From Thermohalobaculum sp039822785 (GTDB lineage: Bacteria > Pseudomonadota > Alphaproteobacteria > Rhodobacterales > Rhodobacteraceae), in NCBI GenBank assembly GCA_039822785.1, contig JBCBMO010000005.1:1-64000 (forward strand): a stretch of 64,000 nt of DNA, in the 5' to 3' direction. Below are positions 17,090 to 25,391 of the stretch, in pieces (the stretch's first letter is position 1; each line of letters begins with the position of its first letter). Made by a program: the position numbers and the translations under genes. The notes under the pieces are model-generated. The model was not told the DNA's origin, searched no databases, and was given only the letters and a program-made list of their open reading frames with translations.

Positions 17090-17499
17090 GCGAGCGGTAC
17101 GAGAGCATCAATCGCGCCCGCTCGCCATTGAAGCTCGGCGCGCTCGTTGCCTTTGGCGTCATCGCCTGGATCGGCGGCGGCTATGGCGCACACTGGATCT
17201 TCTTCGTCCCCATCGCCCTCGGCGGCGGCCTGCTCGCCTGGAACATCGTCTTCGGGACCGATCAGCATTTCATCATGGACGAGGCGACGATGCGCTGGGG
17301 CACGCCGAAGACCGAGACGGTCGTGGCCCTCAGCGACATCGCCAAGGTGGTCATCAAGGATTGGAGCGACAGCACGGATTTCGTCATCCAGCACCGCGAC
17401 GGCCGGCTGACGCCGATCCCCTCGGACGCCGGCCCCTCCGGCCCCAAGCGCTTCGCCGCCGCACTCGAGGCGCGTGGTGTGCCGGTGGAGGAGAAGTAA
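17086..17499 (+). CDS. Small membrane protein with PH-like C-terminal part
   Basis: The 137-residue protein has two close hydrophobic segments (KLGALVAFGVIAWIGGGYG and WIFFVPIALGGGLLAWNIVF) followed by a soluble beta-rich region of about 80 residues (MRWGTPKTETVVALSDIAKV). That topology resembles bacterial PH-domain membrane proteins, but I cannot assign a family with certainty. It overlaps pgeF by 4 nt and the next gene begins 2 nt after its stop, so it is part of the lgt operon. Function unknown. Confidence 0.8.
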   Translation: MSERYESINRARSPLKLGALVAFGVIAWIGGGYGAHWIFFVPIALGGGLLAWNIVFGTDQHFIMDEATMRWGTPKTETVVALSDIAKVVIKDWSDSTDFVIQHRDGRLTPIPSDAGPSGPKRFAAALEARGVPVEEK

Positions 17500-17501
17500 C
17501 C

Positions 17502-18650
17502 GTGCTGCATTTCAGCGAGGCGGAATTCGCGCGCAGGCTGGCGGAGACGCGGGCCGAGATGGCCGAGCAGAGCCTGGATGCCTTGCTGCTCTTTGCGCCC
17601 GAAAGCCAGTATTGGCTCACCGGCTACGACACCTTCGGCTACTGTTTCTTCCAATGCCTGATCCTGCCGCTGGACGGGGCGCCGGTGCTGCTGACGCGCT
17701 CGGCGGATCTGCGCCAGGCGGAGCTGACCTCCACCATCCGCGAGATCCGGATCTGGAAGGATCGCCAGGGCGCGAACCCCGCGGCCGACCTTGCGCATCT
17801 GGTGACTGAGATGGGGCTCTCCGGCCGGCGCGTCGGCTGGGAGACGGCGACCCACGGTCTGACCCACGCCAATGGCGCGCGGGTGGCAAAGAGCGTCGGT
17901 GCCATCGCCAACCTCATCACCATCGACGGCTTGATGGGGCGGCTACGCCTGGTGAAGTCGACCGAGGAAATCACCCATGTTCGCCGTGCGGCCGCGCTGG
18001 CCGATGCGGCCTGGGACGCGGCGCAGGCCACCGCCCGCCCCGGCTTGACCGAGAGCGCGGTCCTCGCCGCCATGCAGGGCGCGGTTTTCGAGGGGGGCGG
18101 GGGCTACCCGGCCAATCCCTTCATCATCGGGGCCGGCCCCCATGCCCTGCTCTGCCGCACCCAGGACGGGCGGCGCGAGATGGCGGCGGAGGATCAGCTC
18201 AACATCGAATGGGCCGGCGTCTCGGCGCGCTATCACGCAGCCCTTTTCAAGACGATCGTCCTCGGCAAGCCCAGGCCCGACCATGCCGCGATGCAGGCGG
18301 CGGCCGAGGAGGCGCTGCTGGCCTGCGAGGACGCCATGCGTCCCGGCGCCACCATGGGCGAGGTCTTCGCCGCCCATGCGCGCGTGTTGGATGCCCATGG
18401 CATGGCGCGTCACCGGCTGGCGGCCTGCGGCTACAGCCTCGGCCCCCGTTTCGCGCCCTCGTGGATGGAGGACCAGATGTTCTACGAGGGCGCGGAGACC
18501 ATGGTGAGCCCCGGCATGGTCTTCTTCCTGCACATGATCCTGATGAACTCCGACAGCGGCACGGCGATGTGCCTCGGCCGGACCTCGCTGATCGGCGAGA
18601 CCGCCGCCGAACCCCTCAGCCGCATGCCCCTCGAGATGGTGGTGGTCTGA
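17502..18650 (+). CDS. M24/creatinase-like protein lacking usual metal ligands
   Basis: The 382-residue protein has the two-domain pita-bread layout: an N-terminal creatinase domain (ESQYWLTGYDTFGYCFFQCL) and a C-terminal M24 domain (KSTEEITHVRRAAALADAA onwards). In metal-dependent M24 peptidases two Asp ligands lie in D-F-G and D-x-T-R contexts; here these read NIEWAG and HAALFKT, and the usual HGIGL histidine site reads GYSLGPRFAP. This favours a metal-independent hydrolase of the creatinase or ectoine-hydrolase (DoeA) type over a Xaa-Pro peptidase. No ectoine genes are nearby. GTG start 17502 lies just after the preceding stop; the longer frame upstream overlaps pgeF. Confidence 0.8.
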   Translation: MLHFSEAEFARRLAETRAEMAEQSLDALLLFAPESQYWLTGYDTFGYCFFQCLILPLDGAPVLLTRSADLRQAELTSTIREIRIWKDRQGANPAADLAHLVTEMGLSGRRVGWETATHGLTHANGARVAKSVGAIANLITIDGLMGRLRLVKSTEEITHVRRAAALADAAWDAAQATARPGLTESAVLAAMQGAVFEGGGGYPANPFIIGAGPHALLCRTQDGRREMAAEDQLNIEWAGVSARYHAALFKTIVLGKPRPDHAAMQAAAEEALLACEDAMRPGATMGEVFAAHARVLDAHGMARHRLAACGYSLGPRFAPSWMEDQMFYEGAETMVSPGMVFFLHMILMNSDSGTAMCLGRTSLIGETAAEPLSRMPLEMVVV

Positions 18651-18661
18651 GGGGCGTGATG

Positions 18662-19168
18662 TCAGGCGCTATCGGCCTGGGCGATCTGGGGCACCAGGTC
18701 GTCGAAGGGGACGCCGGGATCATCCTTGGCGGAGCGGATCACGAGCGAGGTCTTGACCGAGGCGACGTTGGGCGCCGTCGTGAGGTCGTTCGTCAGGAAG
18801 GACTGGAAGCTCGACAGGCTGGGCGCCACGCACTTCAGCAAAAAGTCGATCTCCCCGTTCAGCATGTGGCACTCGCGCACGTAGGGCCAGTCCTTGCAAA
18901 GCGCCTCGAAGGCCGCGAGGTCGGCACCCGCCTGGCTGCGCAGGCTGACCATCGCGAAGACGTTGACCTCGAAGCCCAGCTCGCGAGCGTTCACCCGGGC
19001 AAAGTAGCCCTGGATCAGCCCCTGCTCCTCCAGCACGCGCATCCGGCGCAGGCAGGGCGGCGCGGAGATCCCGACGCGGCGCGACAGCTCGACGTTGGTC
19101 ATCCGCCCATCGCCCTGAAGCTCCGCCAGGATGTGAAGGTCGATGGGATCCAGCTTGGATGCCGGCAT
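18662..19168 (-). CDS. lrp: Lrp/AsnC family transcriptional regulator
   Basis: This 168-residue regulator has an N-terminal winged HTH (LDPIDLHILAELQGDGRMTN, then VELSRRVGISAPPCLRRMRV) and a C-terminal RAM/AsnC ligand-binding domain (VNVFAMVSLRSQAG, then VRECHMLNGEIDFLLKC). Such proteins form octamers and respond to amino acids. The ATG at 19168 is preceded by GGGAGG and is the chosen start, although the frame is open upstream. The adjacent divergent region holds several TTGC/GCAA palindromes that may be its operators. It is convergent with the M24 gene. Confidence 0.93.
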   Translation of the reverse strand: MPASKLDPIDLHILAELQGDGRMTNVELSRRVGISAPPCLRRMRVLEEQGLIQGYFARVNARELGFEVNVFAMVSLRSQAGADLAAFEALCKDWPYVRECHMLNGEIDFLLKCVAPSLSSFQSFLTNDLTTAPNVASVKTSLVIRSAKDDPGVPFDDLVPQIAQADSA

Positions 19169-19210
19169 GTTGTTCCTCCCTTGCGCGGTCGGTATCGCCG
19201 CCTGCTGCGC

Positions 19211-19281
19211 ATTGCGCCGCAATAGGAGGTCAGATACGGGATGACGCCGAATGGTGCAAGAATCTTGCGGAGGAACGCAAG
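19211..19281. promoter_or_regulatory. Cluster of inverted repeats between lrp and ELM1-like gene
   Basis: Three symmetrical elements are visible: ATTGCG-C-CGCAAT (19211-19223), CAAGA-A-TCTTG (19257-19267) and CTTGCG-N6-CGCAAG (19264-19281). They share TTGC/GCAA half-sites, which are typical of Lrp/AsnC targets, and lie next to an lrp gene. The third overlaps the ribosome binding site of the ELM1-like gene. Assignment to this Lrp is inference. Confidence 0.5.
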
Positions 19282-19283
19282 AA

Positions 19284-20291
19284 ATGGAAACGGAAGTGGC
19301 TAATCCCGCGCCACCTGTGCCCCTGATCTGCCTGTTGGACGGGCGCGCGGGGCATGAGGCGCAGGTGCTTGGCCTGGCCGAGGCGCTGGGCCGCCGCCGC
19401 CCCGTGACCATCGAGCGGCGGATGGTCCACCCCGCCCCCTGGGCAGCACCGCTGCCGGCGGTGGCCTGGCACACCCTCGGCAGCCTGGTGCCCGGCTGGA
19501 TGACAGCGGCGCTGGCGGACTGGCAAATCCTGGCGCCGCTGCCCCAGGGCGCCGTGGTCATCGCGGCCGGCAGGCGCGCGGCCCCGGTCGCGGCCTGGCT
19601 CACGCGTCACCACGGCGGCCGGTCGGTGCAGTTGATGGCCCCTAGGATGCCCGCCACTGCCTTCGATCTGATCGCAGCACCCGAGCATGATCGCCTGCAG
19701 GCACCGAATGCCGTGGCGACGGTGGGCGCCATCGGCCGGCTGACCGCACAGACCATCGCCAAGGCCGCCAAAGCGGATGCCGCGCGCCTTGCCGCCCTGC
19801 CCGGCCCACGGGTCGCCGTGCTGGTCGGCGGCCCCTCCGACAGCGCGGGGTTCGAGGAGGCGGACGAACGCGCGCTGCTCGACGCCTGCAGCGCCATCGC
19901 GGCCCAGGGCTACACGCTGCTCGTCACCCCCTCGCGGCGCACCCCCAAGCGGCTCATCCGCGCGCTGTCGGCCGCCCTGGCCGATGGCAAGGGCTGGGTC
20001 TGGGACGGCACGGGCGAGAACCCCTACCCCGCCCTGCTGGGTCATGCGGAGGCCGTGCTGGTCACAGCCGACAGCGTGTCGATGGCGTCGGAGGCCGGGG
20101 CCTCCGGCCTGCCGGTGCATCTGCTCCCGCTCAAGGGTCTCAGCCCCAAGCTCGCCGCCTTTCATCGCTCGCTCAAGGAACGGGACATCACCCGCGACTT
20201 TGACGGCACGATCCGGCGCTGGCGCTACGCCCCGCTGGCGGAGGCTGACCGTCTGGCGGCGATCGTCGAGGAGCGGCTTTTGTTGCAGTGA
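19284..20291 (+). CDS. ELM1/DUF1022 family glycosyltransferase-like protein
   Basis: The 335-residue protein resembles mitochondrial fission protein ELM1 of plants and its bacterial relatives: ICLLDGRAGHEAQVLGLAEA near the start, PRVAVLVGGPSDSAGF in the middle, TPSRRTPKRLIRAL and ENPYPALLGHAEAVLVTADS, and SGLPVHLLPLKG. The fold is GT-B-like (MurG-type), but the bacterial function is unknown. The ATG at 19284 has GGAGGA nine nt upstream and is preferred over an earlier in-frame ATG at 19251. It is followed by trxB in the same direction. Confidence 0.85.
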   Translation: METEVANPAPPVPLICLLDGRAGHEAQVLGLAEALGRRRPVTIERRMVHPAPWAAPLPAVAWHTLGSLVPGWMTAALADWQILAPLPQGAVVIAAGRRAAPVAAWLTRHHGGRSVQLMAPRMPATAFDLIAAPEHDRLQAPNAVATVGAIGRLTAQTIAKAAKADAARLAALPGPRVAVLVGGPSDSAGFEEADERALLDACSAIAAQGYTLLVTPSRRTPKRLIRALSAALADGKGWVWDGTGENPYPALLGHAEAVLVTADSVSMASEAGASGLPVHLLPLKGLSPKLAAFHRSLKERDITRDFDGTIRRWRYAPLAEADRLAAIVEERLLLQ

Positions 20292-20370
20292 CGGAAAAGG
20301 GGTGTGAACGGCCTTGGCCCACCGGGGCGCACCCCGTATCTCTGATGCCTTCACGCTAGGAGGCAGGCAC

Positions 20371-21336
20371 ATGGCTGAGACGCGCACCACACGGCTTTTG
20401 ATCATCGGCTCGGGGCCTGCGGGCTATACCGCCGCGGTCTATGGCGCGCGCGCGATGCTGGACCCGGTGCTGATCCAGGGCCTGCAGCCGGGCGGCCAGC
20501 TGACGATCACCACGGATGTGGAGAATTGGCCCGGCTTGGTGACCACCCAAGGTCCTGAGCTGATGCAGCAGATGGAGGCGCACGCTAAGGCGACGGGCGC
20601 CGAGATCGTGCAGGACCATGTCGCCTCCCTCGATGTCTCCAAGCGCCCCTTCGTGGCCGTGACCGAAAGCGGGGTGGAGTGGCACGCCGATGCGGTGGTC
20701 CTGGCCACGGGCGCTCAGGCCAAATGGCTGGGACTGGCGAGCGAGCAGACGTTCATGGGGATGGGCGTCTCTGCCTGCGCCACCTGCGACGGGTTCTTCT
20801 ATCGCGGGCGCGAGGTGATCGTGGTCGGCGGCGGCAACACGGCGGTCGAGGAGGCGCTGTACCTGGCCAACATCGCCTCGAAGGTCACGCTGGTGCACCG
20901 GCGCGACAGCCTGCGGGCCGAGGCGATCCTGCAGAAGCGCCTGTTCGCCCACCCCAAGGTCGAGGTGATCTGGGACCATACCATCGACGAGATCCTCGGC
21001 TCGGCGGCAGAGGGGGTGACGGGCGCCCGGCTGAAGCACGCCCAGACCGACGAGACACGCGATCTGGCAGCGGCCGGCGTCTTCATCGCCATCGGGCATG
21101 CGCCGGCGTCCTCGCTGGTCGCCGACCAGGTGGCCACGCACAACGGCGGCTATGTGGTCGTCACCCCCGGCACCACCAGCACCGAGGTGCCCGGCCTCTT
21201 CGCCGCGGGCGACGTGACCGACCACATCTACCGCCAGGCGGTGACCTCGGCTGGCATGGGCTGCATGGCGGCGCTGGAGGCGGAGAAGTTCCTGGCCGAG
21301 CATGAGAGTGCGGCGACCGCCACGGCGGCGGAGTAG
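20371..21336 (+). CDS. trxB: Thioredoxin-disulfide reductase
   Basis: The 321-residue flavoenzyme transfers electrons from NADPH to thioredoxin. It has the FAD Rossmann motif IIGSGPAGYTAAVYGA, the redox-active disulfide CATC in VSACATCDGFF, the NADPH motif VVGGGNTAVEEALYL with HRRD, and the C-terminal FAD motif GLFAAGDVTDHIYRQAVTSA. Length is typical of bacterial TrxB. The ATG at 20371 follows GGAGGCAGGCAC. In related genomes it commonly lies beside lrp, as here. Confidence 0.97.
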   Translation: MAETRTTRLLIIGSGPAGYTAAVYGARAMLDPVLIQGLQPGGQLTITTDVENWPGLVTTQGPELMQQMEAHAKATGAEIVQDHVASLDVSKRPFVAVTESGVEWHADAVVLATGAQAKWLGLASEQTFMGMGVSACATCDGFFYRGREVIVVGGGNTAVEEALYLANIASKVTLVHRRDSLRAEAILQKRLFAHPKVEVIWDHTIDEILGSAAEGVTGARLKHAQTDETRDLAAAGVFIAIGHAPASSLVADQVATHNGGYVVVTPGTTSTEVPGLFAAGDVTDHIYRQAVTSAGMGCMAALEAEKFLAEHESAATATAAE

Positions 21337-21697
21337 GACGCATGCGGGCCGCTCGGCAGTCATGCTGAGCGACCCTCATGAGTGACCCCCTGTCCTGGTG
21401 ACCGACGGCGGCCACCCCGGGAACACTCACCTACGATACGCCGCGCAACTTGCGCGGATGGCGAGCTCGAGGGGAGAGGCTCGCCTCACCGCGCCCTGAC
21501 TATACGCACACACCAGGGCGGAACCGGCACTGAAACTCGATCACGGTACGCAACGCTACTGTGAGGAAGATGGCCCTGCCACAGGGCGAGAGAGCGGCCC
21601 GTTTTGGGTCATTCGGCGCTCAAGCCATGGCTAAATCTTGCGCAAATATAATGACTTACGTCTCAGCGTTGCACGCTTCAACGCCAGATAGCAGGAA
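21337..21697. other. Non-coding gap between convergent trxB and parC
   Basis: The 361-bp stretch holds one good hairpin at 21350-21371 just past trxB (C-GCTCGGCA, loop GTCA, TGCTGAGC-G with one G-U pair), a possible terminator without a U-tract. From about 21640 the base composition becomes much richer in A and T. Short open frames here do not look like coding sequence. I see nothing else. Confidence 0.6.
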
Positions 21698-24007
21698 TTA
21701 GGAGAACTTATTGGATCGAGGGAAGCCGGGCGGTGCCATGCGCCCGGCACTCGCCCTTTTGGCGAGCCAATCGCCCATTTCCTCTGCCCGAAATGTTCGG
21801 GTTTTCGAGCCGATGGGCCAGGTGAGGCCCGCGTCGCGGGCGACCACAACAGCATCGGATAGACCGCCGTCCTTGTACTTCTGCAGCCGCACGCCCTTGC
21901 CGCGGCCCATTGCGGGCAACTCATCGAGGGCAAAGATCAGCAGCTTGCGGTTCTGCCCCACGACCGCAACCGTGTCGCCCTCGGCGGGCGTGACCACGGC
22001 CAGCGTGGTGCCGGCGCGCAGGTTCATCACCACACGGCCGGATTTGGTCTGGGCCAGCGCCTCTGCCGCGGGCAGCAGGAACCCGTCGCCGGCGCTGGAG
22101 GCGACGAGGATCTTCTCCTCCGCCCGGAACAGGCGCAGGGTGACGATCTCCGCCTCCTGCGCCAGATCGGCGATCAGGCGCACCGGCTCCCCGGTGCCAC
22201 GCCCGCCCGGCAGCCGGTCGCAGCCCAGGGTGAAGACGCGCCCGTCGGAGGCAAAGAGCAGCAGCTTGTCCGTGGTCTGTGCATGCAGCGCGAAGCGCGG
22301 GCCGTCGCCGTCCTTGAACTTGAGCGCGGCATCTGCGCCGAGATGCCCCTTCATCGCGCGGATCCAGCCCTGTTCGGAGCAGACGACCGTGATGGGCTCG
22401 CGCTCCACCAGGCTCTCGGCGGCGATCTCGCCCACCTCCGGCGCCTCCGCAAAGCCCGTGCGCCGCGCACCCGCCGGCCAGGGTTGGGTCCGGGCCTTCG
22501 CCTCGGCCAGCGCGGCGGCATCGGTCAGACTGCGCAGGTCATCCGGGGCGCCATAGGTGGCGGCGATCTCGGCGATCTGCTTCTTGATCCGCGTCCACTG
22601 GCGCCGTTCGGAGCCGACGAGCGTCTCCAGCTCCTCCTGCTCCTGCAGCAAGCGCTCGCGCTCGGCGCGGATCTCCATCTCCTCCAGCCGGCGCAGGGCG
22701 CGCAGGCGCATGTTGAGGATGGCCTCGGCCTGCACGTCGGTGAGATAGGCGCCGCTCCCCCAATCCTCCGCCATCAGGGCCTGCTTCGGCTCATCCTCGG
22801 TGCGGATGATCTCGATCACGCGATCGAGGTTCAGGTAGGCCACCAGATAACCACCCAGCACCTCGAGGCGCTTGGCGATCTTCTCCAGCCGGTAGTTGCT
22901 GCGGTTGAGCAGCACGACGCGGCGATGATCGAGCCAGGCGCGCATAACCTCGGCCAGGTCACAGACCTTGGGCGTGCGCCCGTCGATCAGCACGGTCATG
23001 TTCAGGCTGAAGCGGATCTCCAGGTCCGACTGCTTGAACAGCATCTCCATCAGCGCCGCCGGGTCGATGCTCCGCGATTTCGGCTCCAGGATCAGGCGCA
23101 CGTCCTCGGCGCTCTCGTCGCGGACATCCGCCAGGGCCGCGACCTTGCGCTGGGTGATGAGGTCGGCCAGGCGCTCGACCAGCTTGGACTTTTGCACCTG
23201 ATAGGGGATCTCGGTGACGACGATTTGCCATTGGCCGCGGCCGAGGTCTTCCGTGGTCCAGGCCGCGCGCAGGCGGAAACCGCCCCGGCCCGTGCGATAC
23301 GCCTCGGCGATGCTGTCGGCCGGTTCGACCAGCACGCCGCCCGTCGGGAAATCGGGCCCAGGCACGAAACGCAGCAGGTCGTCCGCCGTTGCCTGGCGGT
23401 TGTCGACCAGATGGGTGAGCGCGTTGCATAGCTCGCCCAGGTTATGCGGCGGGATGGAGGTCGCCATGCCCACCGCGATCCCCGCCGCCCCGTTGGCCAG
23501 CAGATTGGGCATCGCCGCCGGCAGAACCTCCGGCTCCTCGTCCTCGTTGTTGAAGGTCGCGCGGAAGGGGACGGCATCCTCGTCCAACCCCTCCATCAGC
23601 GCAGCGGCGATCGGCGTCAGCCGCGCCTCGGTGTAGCGATAGGCGGCCGCACCATCGCCGTCGATGTTGCCGAAGTTGCCCTGCCCGTCGACCAGCGGAT
23701 AGCGCACGGCAAAGTCCTGCGCCACCCGCACCAGCGCGTCATAGGCGGCGGTGTCGCCGTGGGGATGGAACTTGCCGATGACGTCGCCGACGATGCGCGC
23801 GGACTTCTTGAAGGCCTGCCCTGGCTCCAGCCTAAGGGCGCGCATCGCGAACAGGATGCGGCGGTGCACAGGCTTGAGCCCGTCGCGCGCATCGGGCAGA
23901 GCGCGGTGCATGATGGTCGACAGGGCATAGGTCAGATACCGCTCGCTCAGCGCGCGGTCGAGCGGCTCCGCACCCTCCATCTCGTCGCGTGGATCGTCGT
24001 TCCCCAT
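21698..24007 (-). CDS. parC: DNA topoisomerase IV subunit A
   Basis: This 769-residue type IIA topoisomerase subunit breaks and rejoins DNA to decatenate daughter chromosomes, with ParE as ATPase partner (not in this window). Landmarks are ALSTIMHRALPDARDGLKPV, the quinolone region KFHPHGDTAAYDALVRVAQD, and the active-site tyrosine in AAYRYTEARLTPIA. The C-terminal propeller lacks an obvious GyrA box, and EPLDRALSERYLTYALS at the start is ParC-like, so it is called parC and not gyrA. Start 24007 (MGNDDPRD) is chosen over upstream ATGs; no clear ribosome site is visible for any of them. Confidence 0.93.
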   Translation of the reverse strand: MGNDDPRDEMEGAEPLDRALSERYLTYALSTIMHRALPDARDGLKPVHRRILFAMRALRLEPGQAFKKSARIVGDVIGKFHPHGDTAAYDALVRVAQDFAVRYPLVDGQGNFGNIDGDGAAAYRYTEARLTPIAAALMEGLDEDAVPFRATFNNEDEEPEVLPAAMPNLLANGAAGIAVGMATSIPPHNLGELCNALTHLVDNRQATADDLLRFVPGPDFPTGGVLVEPADSIAEAYRTGRGGFRLRAAWTTEDLGRGQWQIVVTEIPYQVQKSKLVERLADLITQRKVAALADVRDESAEDVRLILEPKSRSIDPAALMEMLFKQSDLEIRFSLNMTVLIDGRTPKVCDLAEVMRAWLDHRRVVLLNRSNYRLEKIAKRLEVLGGYLVAYLNLDRVIEIIRTEDEPKQALMAEDWGSGAYLTDVQAEAILNMRLRALRRLEEMEIRAERERLLQEQEELETLVGSERRQWTRIKKQIAEIAATYGAPDDLRSLTDAAALAEAKARTQPWPAGARRTGFAEAPEVGEIAAESLVEREPITVVCSEQGWIRAMKGHLGADAALKFKDGDGPRFALHAQTTDKLLLFASDGRVFTLGCDRLPGGRGTGEPVRLIADLAQEAEIVTLRLFRAEEKILVASSAGDGFLLPAAEALAQTKSGRVVMNLRAGTTLAVVTPAEGDTVAVVGQNRKLLIFALDELPAMGRGKGVRLQKYKDGGLSDAVVVARDAGLTWPIGSKTRTFRAEEMGDWLAKRASAGRMAPPGFPRSNKFS

Positions 24008-24101
24008 AGATGTTGAGTAGCAGCGCCGCCGAGGCTCGTCCAGCACCGCGACGGATGTTATCATCCCGCGCGGAGGCCAGGGGGGTGGCCAGGGGGGCGG
24101 C

Positions 24102-24179
24102 ATGGCATTCTTCGATCAGATCATGGAACGCATCGGGGACTTCTTCGACGGCTTGAGCGATTTTCTCGACTTTTTCTGA
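24102..24179 (+). CDS. Candidate 25-residue amphipathic micropeptide
   Basis: An ATG-to-TGA frame encodes a 25-residue peptide beginning MAFFDQIMERIGDFF. Hydrophobic residues (F3, F4, I7, M8, I11, F14, F15, L18, F21, L22, F24, F25) recur every three to four positions with Asp, Glu and Gly between, the pattern of an amphipathic helix or membrane-surface peptide. A G-rich run (AGGGGGG) ends 4 nt before the ATG, and a small hairpin follows the stop (24187-24205). It is divergent from parC. Similar patterns occur in phenol-soluble modulin-like or small toxic peptides, but no homology is claimed. Confidence 0.4.
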   Translation: MAFFDQIMERIGDFFDGLSDFLDFF

Positions 24180-24339
24180 GGAAACCCTGTCCGAAAGCGG
24201 GACAGTCTGGCGGTCTCTGCAACCCTTGGACGCGTTCGCCGATCTTTGTGGAACAGCTTGCAACTAACGGCTGAACATCCGGTTGGGAGCGCCCTATTTC
24301 CTTCGTGATCTAGGCGTTTTCGTATGGTTGATAGCCAGC

Positions 24340-24573
24340 ATGAGATTCATCGATCATAGCCTTCGGATCCGGTACCTGAAGGGCCTCGTCATTGCGGCGG
24401 CGGGCCTGATGGGCCTTCTGTATTCGTGGATGCTGCTGCAGGGCTGCGACCCGATCTCGCTCATGGGTCAGCACATCCCGCGGATCTACGACAGCGTCGG
24501 CGGCTGCGAGTATCACACCTTCAGCGAAGTGCATGACGTGCTGGTCGGCGAGGGCGCCGCGCCGGGGAACTGA
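24340..24573 (+). CDS. Small predicted membrane protein, unknown
   Basis: The frame from ATG 24340 encodes 77 residues with one hydrophobic segment (GLVIAAAGLMGLLYSWMLLQ), two Cys residues and a short acidic tail. The frame is open back to a TTG at 24283, which would add about 19 residues including a second hydrophobic stretch (YFLRDLGVFVWLIASM), so the start is uncertain. I recognise no family. Codon use is slightly less GC-rich than the neighbours. It ends 6 nt before the stop of the convergent thioesterase. Confidence 0.55.
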   Translation: MRFIDHSLRIRYLKGLVIAAAGLMGLLYSWMLLQGCDPISLMGQHIPRIYDSVGGCEYHTFSEVHDVLVGEGAAPGN

Positions 24574-24579
24574 CCCATC

Positions 24580-24972
24580 TCAGCGCGGCAGCGGCCGCGA
24601 TTTGCCCGTGCTGTCGATCGCGACGAAGGTGAAGATCGCCTCGGTCACCGCGAAATGATCGCCGGAGGGCTGGCGGGTGATCCAGACCTCAACCCCGATC
24701 CGCATCGAACTATTGCCCTCGCGCTGCATCTCCGCGTGGATCGAGACGACGTCGCCGACCTTCACGGCGCGCAGGAAGGTCATGCGTTCGACCGCGACGG
24801 TGGCCACGCGCCCGCGCGCCCGGCGTCGCGCCAGGACCGAGGCGCCCAGGTCCATCTGCGCCATCAACCAGCCGCCGAAGATGTCGCCATTGGCATTGGT
24901 ATCCGCAGGCATCGCGATGGTCTGCAACGTGATCTCGCCCAAGGGCGCCCGTGCTGGCTGCTCGCTATCCAT
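24580..24972 (-). CDS. YciA-type acyl-CoA thioesterase
   Basis: The 130-residue hotdog-fold protein hydrolyses acyl-CoA to free acid and CoA. The YciA/BACH signature is clear: LQTIAMPADTNANGDIFGGW with the catalytic Asp/Asn area, then MAQMDLGASVLARRRA, VERMTFLRAVKVGDVVS and EAIFTFVAID. YciA enzymes are broad-range hexameric thioesterases thought to relieve CoA sequestration or support membrane lipid turnover. It is divergent from the HNH gene. Confidence 0.92.
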   Translation of the reverse strand: MDSEQPARAPLGEITLQTIAMPADTNANGDIFGGWLMAQMDLGASVLARRRARGRVATVAVERMTFLRAVKVGDVVSIHAEMQREGNSSMRIGVEVWITRQPSGDHFAVTEAIFTFVAIDSTGKSRPLPR

Positions 24973-25055
24973 CCCGTCGTTTCCCCCTGCCGCGCGTGCC
25001 TCCGCCGGGCCGCGTTCTATACCTCAGTCGCGCAATGGTGGCGCTTGAGAACAAC

Positions 25056-25361
25056 ATGGACAGCCCGGATCCGATCTGCCCGCTTTGCGGTCGGCCGATC
25101 CCGCCGCATGCGCGGCAGTCGCTGCATCACCTCGTCCCGAAACTGAAGGGCGGCAAGCATGGCGAGACCGTGCTGCTGCACCAGATCTGCCACAACGAGA
25201 TTCACGCCTGCCTGACCGAAACCGAATTGGCGCGCGACTACGCCACCATGGAGGCGCTGCGCGCACACCCTCACCTGCAGAAGTTCATCGCTTGGGTCCG
25301 CAAGAAGGACCCGGCCTTTCACAGCCGCAGCACCAAGAACCCCAAACGCCGCCGGCGCTGA
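25056..25361 (+). CDS. Small stand-alone HNH endonuclease-type protein
   Basis: This 101-residue basic protein has a Cys-x2-Cys zinc knuckle (CPLCGRPIPP), then HHLVPKLKGGKHGETVLLHQ and ICHNEIHA, the HNH catalytic and metal-binding elements, and a very basic tail (STKNPKRRRR). The domain would cut DNA, but no methyltransferase, phage or intein context is present, so the target is unknown; a housekeeping role is suggested by its position among chromosomal genes. An in-frame ATG at 25035 is an alternative start. Confidence 0.85.
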   Translation: MDSPDPICPLCGRPIPPHARQSLHHLVPKLKGGKHGETVLLHQICHNEIHACLTETELARDYATMEALRAHPHLQKFIAWVRKKDPAFHSRSTKNPKRRRR

Positions 25362-25391
25362 GGCACGCGCCGCCCGACCACGAGGGACGAG

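Noticed and set aside
21382..21564. 60-codon frame after trxB
   Set aside because: Arg/Thr/Pro-rich, no ribosome site, no homology recalled.
21698..24007. gyrA instead of parC
   Set aside because: The N-terminal sequence and length are ParC-like and no GyrA box was seen in the C-terminal propeller.
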